Under the pieces are notes generated by a model, which was given only the letters and a program-made list of their open reading frames with translations, was not told the origin of the DNA and made no database searches. Made by a program: the position numbers and the translations under genes. DNA of 64,000 bases from positions 16,907,152 through 16,971,151 of the forward strand of contig OZ024784.1 in NCBI GenBank assembly GCA_964017065.1, given 5' to 3'. Positions 59,062 through 64,000 of the stretch are shown here, piece after piece (the first letter of the stretch is position 1; every line of letters begins with the position of its first letter). The stretch is from Haliclona indistincta (Eukaryota; Porifera; Demospongiae; Haplosclerida; Chalinidae).

Positions 59062-60480
59062 ATGGCGTACCGGTATGCAGTTTGGAGTGGCTCTGTTGCT
59101 TTGCTGTCTGTAGCAGTGTGGTTCTTCTTCCTGCAGGAATCAGAAGTCGAGAAGCATAGGTTCTCAAGCCTTAAGAGGGTGGAGGTGCTTCAACTCAAGT
59201 CTTCGTCCTCTAAGTTTTCTATGCAGACAATATTGCGAGATGAGCCCTTAGTGATTAAGAACTCTGTGACCTCACTCTGGAAGGCTCGCAAGCTGTGGTC
59301 GCCTACCTACTTGCAGCGCAGGATAGAGACTCTTTCTGGTATCTACAGCAATGACAATCGCTGGTTTGGGCCTTACTATGACACATCTAAGCCACTCACA
59401 CCAATGTCCCATCGACTAAACCGCTACAGCACAAACAGAGTCATGAGTGCTAAGAAGTTCTTCAAGCAAATACAGAATCCAAAAAAAGGCCAGTATCTTT
59501 ACTATTCTGCAGAAATTGATAGGTTGGGAGATTGGGCAGTTGATGATATACAGCCGTTAAGTGAGCTCCTCTCTCCTAATCCACAGCGCTCCTCTATTAA
59601 TGTCTGGATGGGCCAGCCTGATGTCATTGCTCATTGCCATTATGATGGCTATTATAACTTCTATGCTCAGCTATACGGTACCAAACAGTTCACCATGTTC
59701 CGGCCTACTAACTGGCCTGGCCTGTATCCTTATCCATTCCTTCATCCAAGCCACGCCCAAGCTCAGGTTAACCTATCTGATCTGTCTAATACAGTGATAT
59801 ATCCACTAACCAGTAGAGTAGAGGCATATAGAGTTGTTCTTGAACCAGGCGATCTACTGTACATGCCTCCTATGTGGTTCCATCATGTTGAGAGCAAGAG
59901 TGTCAGCATCTCAGTCAATGTATGGACTGACTCCTACCAGACTGCTATCATGGAGGAAGTATTTGCTCTCACTATCCCAATCAACAGCAACTGGTCTAGT
60001 GATCATGCTAAAGCCATAGCTGGTTCTGTGGTATTCAACAAAGTTGTTATGACTGTGTGCATGCAGAGAGACTGCATTCGTCCTGTCAATGACCACTTTT
60101 CTAATCATGATCTTACTAAATTGTTAACCAAAAGTGACTACTTCGTTTACAAGCTGTGGTCTGCTCGTTACAAGAGATTAATGGAGGCAAAAGAGCAAGC
60201 TAGTCAGTTCTCGCCCACTGACGATGGACGCAGGACCCTTTTATGTGAAAACAATTCCAAAATGTCTAGTGACCAATCACAGGAGCTAGCTGAGTGGGTG
60301 GAGAGAACTGGTTTTCATGAATACCTTAAAAAACTAGAGCGCTTGTTTGCTAAGTTACCAGCAGACACTTGGGAAGTGTGGCTCGGTAACTACCTCGAAT
60401 ATATAGCAGCTAATGTGGTGGACCTACAATATGTGGGCATGTTTCTAAAATATTTTAATACTTGTGATGAAGCACTATGA
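59062..60480 (+). CDS. Membrane-anchored JmjC (cupin_8) oxygenase-like protein
   Basis: Single exon, 472 residues. Residues about 8-26 (WSGSVALLSVAVWFFFLQ) form an N-terminal membrane anchor or signal-anchor. The JmjC/cupin_8 fold follows: EPLVIKNSVTSLW, QYLYYSAEIDRLGDWAVDDI, INVWMGQPDVIAHCHYDGYY, NFYAQLYGTKQFTMFRP, then VVLEPGDLLYMPPMWFHHVE and SISVNVWTDS. The iron ligands H-x-D are His193 and Asp195, with the distal histidine in WFHH (274 or 275); the lysine in GTKQF suits 2-oxoglutarate. It is thus likely an active 2-oxoglutarate/Fe(II) oxygenase of the FIH/HSPBAP1/JMJD7 group, perhaps facing the ER or Golgi lumen. The C-terminal 150 residues are helical and without a recognised domain. 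I do not assign a specific orthologue. Confidence 0.85.
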   Translation: MAYRYAVWSGSVALLSVAVWFFFLQESEVEKHRFSSLKRVEVLQLKSSSSKFSMQTILRDEPLVIKNSVTSLWKARKLWSPTYLQRRIETLSGIYSNDNRWFGPYYDTSKPLTPMSHRLNRYSTNRVMSAKKFFKQIQNPKKGQYLYYSAEIDRLGDWAVDDIQPLSELLSPNPQRSSINVWMGQPDVIAHCHYDGYYNFYAQLYGTKQFTMFRPTNWPGLYPYPFLHPSHAQAQVNLSDLSNTVIYPLTSRVEAYRVVLEPGDLLYMPPMWFHHVESKSVSISVNVWTDSYQTAIMEEVFALTIPINSNWSSDHAKAIAGSVVFNKVVMTVCMQRDCIRPVNDHFSNHDLTKLLTKSDYFVYKLWSARYKRLMEAKEQASQFSPTDDGRRTLLCENNSKMSSDQSQELAEWVERTGFHEYLKKLERLFAKLPADTWEVWLGNYLEYIAANVVDLQYVGMFLKYFNTCDEAL

Positions 60481-60832
60481 GAATATATTTAGACTTGCAC
60501 AAAAAATGTGCTGTTTTGGAAATGACTGGACGTTGCTATTCACTGCATTTATAAACTTGTTTCTTCAGTTACACAGCAATTGTAAAATTGTATGAGTCAG
60601 AGTTCATGTGAAACATTGCTTTGATATATGAAGCTGGCTGGTGTTTGAGTGTAAATGACCTCAACTTTAGCATAACATCTTGATTACATGTATTTTGTCA
60701 ATTACGTGTAAAGCCACACCTACCATCAAACAAACCGTACCGAGAACAAACGTAACGACTCGTCGAGCAGGTAGCTCACTCAGTCAAGCAGCATTCTATA
60801 GGTACCGCTGCTTCTCAGAAGACTGTACTGGA

Positions 60833-62365
60833 ATGGACTTCTATCATCGCGAGTTTGTTGCAGGATGGTGCGGCGGTGAGTTATGCGCCTATCATTGTTA
60901 TGCCCCACTACCCCCAGCTGGGGAACTACAGGGGGATTATTGGGAGATTTGGGATAAAATTTCGTCCTGTGGGTGGGGCATTTGCCGTTATTTGATTTTT
61001 CTTTATTTGTTTGTACTTTCCCGTAACATAATAATCTACTGAATTCAGCTGGGCAATGAGTTCTCCCCTGGTACTGATGTGGGTCTATGGTGGGGACAAT
61101 AGGGAGAATAGATTATTAAAATAGCCCATGGGGTGGGGCTTTTGAACTTCCGGTAGTTCAAATCCCCAATATTGCCCCACCCAGCCCCAGCTGGGGGTAG
61201 TGGGGCATAACAATGATAGGCGCATTAACAGCACAACCCGTACGGTACATGTCACACCTGATCGCATGTGATCTGTGTACTCTCTTCCTGTTGTTAGGCT
61301 GTGCTGGGATTGTAGTAGGGCACCCGTTCGACACCGTCAAGGTAGCGTGCACTGTTTCTTTGTTGTATGCATAGTGGACCTTGTTCTCGCTGTTTTACAC
61401 TATTACCTTAACACACCCTCACCACTCCCTCCTCATGCAATTTACTCCCCCGTGCAGTCACGTTTGCAGACTCAGGGTATAGCAGGTACCGCAATAAGAT
61501 ACAGGAGTACATTCCACTGTTTTTCAGACATCATTAAAACTGAAGGGGTAATGACGAATATTTCATTCAAAGCATTTTTTCATACACCTTATGTATCTAG
61601 ACTAGAGGACTATACAAAGGAATGGCATCTCCTCTACTAGGCATGGCGGCTATTAATGCCGTAGTATTTGGTGTTTATGGTAGCTGCATGAGATTGTTTC
61701 AAGGAGACTCAAGCGAGGCCCCAAGCCTCAGGAATTCTTTCATTGCTGGATCTGCAGCTGGCTTGGTGCAGTCGTTTATTTGCTGTCCAACAGAACTCAT
61801 AAAGCTAAGAATGCAGGTACAGGGAATTGGCAAGGAGGAGCATAGACCAATCAGAAAACTGTTTGGAGCTTCATCTGTAGCTGCCTCTTCATATCTTGGT
61901 CCTTGGGAGATGACGAAGCTGATATACCATCAAGAAGGATTCTTCCGTGGTATATATCGCGGCATGTGTGTCACCTCTTTACGTGAAGTTCCAGCTTTCG
62001 CCGCCTATTTTGCCACATACGATGGTTTGTGTCAGCTGATAGCTGCTAGCTCCAGAAAACCTGTGGATCATCTGGGCCCGATAGCTCTGTGCACGGCAGG
62101 AGGTTTTAGTGGAATAGCAGCATGGGTAATTACCTATCCAGTAGATGTGGTAAAATCAAGAATACAAGTCGATGGAGCGATGGGAAAGAAGGAATACACA
62201 GGCATGATTGACTGTTTTCGTAAAAGCTATCAAGCAGAAGGTATCATGGTGTTTTCGAAAGGTTTGAACTCGACCATGTTGAGAGCTTTCCCAGTAAATG
62301 CTGCCACATTCTGTACTGTGACTCTGATGTTAAGGTACTGGCAGAAATGGAGCCCACTAGATTAG
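60833..62365 (+). CDS. Mitochondrial carrier, SLC25A45/47/48/29 group (copy 1)
   Basis: Four exons. Exon 1 (60833-60875) MDFYHREFVAGWCGG; exon 2 (from 61298) CAGIVVGHPFDTVK with the first PxDxxK signature; exon 3 (about 61457-61548) SRLQTQGIAGTAIRYRSTFH and KTEG; exon 4, after ctatgtatctag-type acceptor, TRGLYKGMASPLLGMAAINA and then two further repeats with signatures CCPTELIKLRMQVQG and TYPVDVVKSRIQVDG, ending KWSPLD. Three tandem repeats of about 100 residues with P-x-D/E-x-x-K are the carrier family hallmark. Length of about 300 residues is normal. Similarity lies with carriers of acylcarnitine or basic amino acids; substrate not assignable. Intron 1 carries a MITE. A second copy follows at 63524. 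Confidence 0.9.
60881..61227. mobile_element. MITE-like element with 40-bp inverted repeats and TTA target duplication
   Basis: Element proper 60884-61224 (341 bp); perfect 40-base inverted repeats at 60884-60923 and 61185-61224, outer ends TGCGCCTATC and GATAGGCGCA. It is flanked by TTA at 60881-60883 and 61225-61227. Three-base TTA/TAA duplications are typical of PIF/Harbinger elements. No transposase is inside. It lies in intron 1 of the carrier, beginning six bases after the donor. Confidence 0.9.
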
Positions 62366-63523
62366 CAATGTTATTATAGCCATGCACAATAATTTTCTTA
62401 TTTATTCACTGTAAAATATTATCTGTTTGCAACATTAAAGTAACAAGAATTCAATGGAACACATACCCTGTGCGCTATGGAACACATACTCTGTGTGCTA
62501 TGCAAATGTGCACACATTGTTGTGAATGCTAGTTGTATTGTGATTGAACCTTACAGTTTGATTACTTGTCAGTCCCGCTAACCAATTATGATGCCGATTC
62601 TGAACAATATCTGCAGATGGTACGTATGAATACTAGTAGTTGCAAGAGAGTGTTTTAGTGAGCATTCTCAGTCCTAGGTGCAGGCAGGAGGTGATCACTA
62701 TAAGGTGACCTAGCTAGCTGATAGAGATGAAGCAGCTGATCAATGAGGATTGCAGCCACAGCTAGGTTGAGATTGGTCAGTTACACTAGGTCTTGTACAG
62801 GCATTTTTCCTTTTACGAGCCATCCGTTTTGTTTCTCTGAGCATAGATAATAAGATTCAGTAAGTTAATACTACTCAGTGTAACTATAGTACTGACACAC
62901 GAGAAGAAATTATACTCATTGCAAAATTCCGCTGCTTCCATAATTTTTTTCATTTCGTGAAGGCATCCTCTCATTCCTATGTCCCTTTGACATTTCGATA
63001 CAGATTCAACGTACGTTTGACCAAAGATTTATTTTGCGAAGATCTTACATAACGGAAGCGAAAGCGGAAGTATGACGTTGGCCAATCAAACGCACGTAGG
63101 CGTGACTAACTGAAGCTGTACACGTGACGAAAAGTGAATTTGATTGGCCAGTGTCACACTTCCGCTTTCGCTTCCGTTATGCAAGATCTTCGCAAACAAC
63201 TGTACAGTACAGCCAGTAGTATGTTACCGTATAATGTTCTTATTAGCGTTGTAGCTATTAGATAGTATGGCCGCATAGCACGCCGCAGAAGAGTCTGCCG
63301 ACTTTTTAGACCACTTTAGAAGACTAAGAATCTTTCATCAAAGCCGTAGAGAAATAATGCACGGCAAGTACCAATCGACAAACAGCAAACTGCTTACTGC
63401 CCTATTTTTTGTACACGCAGACCGCGCGCTATCTACAACGCGCCCCGGGGTCTTTGTTTGCGCGCTCAGACTCGTGTGAAAAATTTTAGGCGTGTTCCCG
63501 ACTCCCTCTGCCCAGGCCCATGA
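62366..63523. other. Spacer between the two carrier copies
   Basis: No gene recognised. Contains a 24-base unit repeated twice at about 62453-62500 (tatggaacacatac-ctgtg), the hairpin element at 63033-63196, and a CG-rich block near 63421-63470 (accgcgcgctatc, aacgcgccccggggtc) that may be the promoter of carrier copy 2. Confidence 0.6.
63033..63196. mobile_element. Short hairpin element (about 164 bp, nearly full inverted repeat)
   Basis: The left arm starts tttgcgaagatctt and runs about 65 bases through acataacggaagcgaaagcg to gttggccaatcaaa. The right arm from about 63138 is its reverse complement with a few mismatches, ending aagatcttcgcaaa. The unpaired centre is only about 35 bases. 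A foldback MITE is likely. I could not define a clear target duplication. Confidence 0.8.
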
Positions 63524-64000
63524 ATGGACTTTTCACACCGCCATTTCGTAGCAGGATGGTGCGGTGGTAAGCTAGCTATGCAACATGCATTACAACTCGT
63601 TGCATGTTCCTTTTTGTAGGTTGTGCCGGAATTATAGTAGGGCATCCATTCGACACTGTCAAGGCATGTTACATAATAATAATTATTCTATAACCGAGTC
63701 TATAACTTACTTGTTACTATATGCATTCACGTGTATGCAGTCACGTTTGCAGACTCAGGGTATAGCAGGTACTGCAATAAGATACAGGAGTACATTTCAC
63801 TGTTTTTCAGACATCATTAAAACTGAAGGGGTAATTTATTGTTTTTATCACAGGATGTGTGATTATGTAATCTATTTCCTCTATCATGCATTCAGTTTAG
63901 AGGACTGTACAAAGGAATGGCATCTCCTATACTTGGTGTAGCAGTTATTAACTCCATAGTGTTTGGTGTTCATGGTAGCTGCATGAGATTGATTCAAGGA
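63524..64000 (+). CDS. Mitochondrial carrier copy 2 (5' part, cut by window end)
   Basis: Tandem paralogue of the carrier at 60833. Exon 1 (63524-63566) MDFSHRHFVAGWCGG; intron 53 bases; exon 2 (63620-63663) CAGIIVGHPFDTVK; its donor reads gcatgt instead of gt, a GC-AG intron; exon 3 (about 63741-63830) SRLQTQGIAGTAIRYRSTFH, ending KTEG; exon 4 after gcattcag FRGLYKGMASPILGVAVINS and GVHGSCMRLIQG, truncated at 64000. Same exon phases as copy 1. Exon 3 is almost identical to copy 1, unlike exons 2 and 4. Probably functional, but the rest is outside the window. Confidence 0.88.

Overview
The window is animal nuclear DNA with very dense gene packing. Most introns are 50-80 bases with GT-AG ends, several genes have no intron, and many start codons or stop codons of neighbours lie only 45-130 bases apart. 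The gene set (COP9 signalosome, Mediator, nuclear VCP-like ATPase, TALE homeobox of Iroquois type, tristetraprolin, CABLES, legumain, DENN-less SBF-like myotubularin) is metazoan. Compactness, AT-rich spacers and divergence from bilaterian sequences suggest an early-branching animal. A demosponge such as Amphimedon is my best guess, but that is inference.

Layout, left to right: COPS3 3' part (+), TIMM23 (-), diaphanous-type formin (+), DNAJC22 (+), ASRGL1 (-), CCDC25 (-), MED6 (+), YIPF4 (-), EXO1 (+), legumain (-), CABLES (+), a giant J-domain protein of unknown function (-), steroid 5-alpha-reductase (-), CDIN1 (+), an Iroquois-like homeobox gene (+), a 12.6-kb SBF/MTMR5/13-like pseudophosphatase (-), a ZFP36/tristetraprolin homologue (+), NVL (-), a membrane-anchored JmjC protein (+), and two tandem SLC25 carriers (+), the last cut by the window end. 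Strand alternates almost gene by gene, giving a string of head-to-head pairs with tiny shared promoters (59 to about 130 bases) and tail-to-tail pairs with tiny shared terminators. The genes do not form one pathway. They are mostly housekeeping genes in a compact arrangement.

The most interesting structure lies outside the ordinary genes. (1) A 312-bp element with 54-bp perfect terminal inverted repeats and a 9-bp target duplication sits inside what was a continuous coding exon of YIPF4, so it must now be spliced out or partly exonised: a candidate transposon-born intron. (2) A second element (341 bp, 40-bp inverted repeats, TTA duplication) lies a few bases inside intron 1 of the first SLC25 carrier, and the paralogue next door keeps the short intron without it. 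(3) A third hairpin element lies between the two carriers. (4) Long (CT)n tracts repeatedly abut 3' splice sites on the sense strand. (5) Exon 3 of the two carriers is almost identical while exons 2 and 4 have diverged, as expected from gene conversion. (6) Two proteins have unusual architectures: the J-domain protein, and the SBF-like protein whose GRAM domain appears split by a disordered insert of about 750 residues. No CRISPR, rRNA or tRNA gene was seen.
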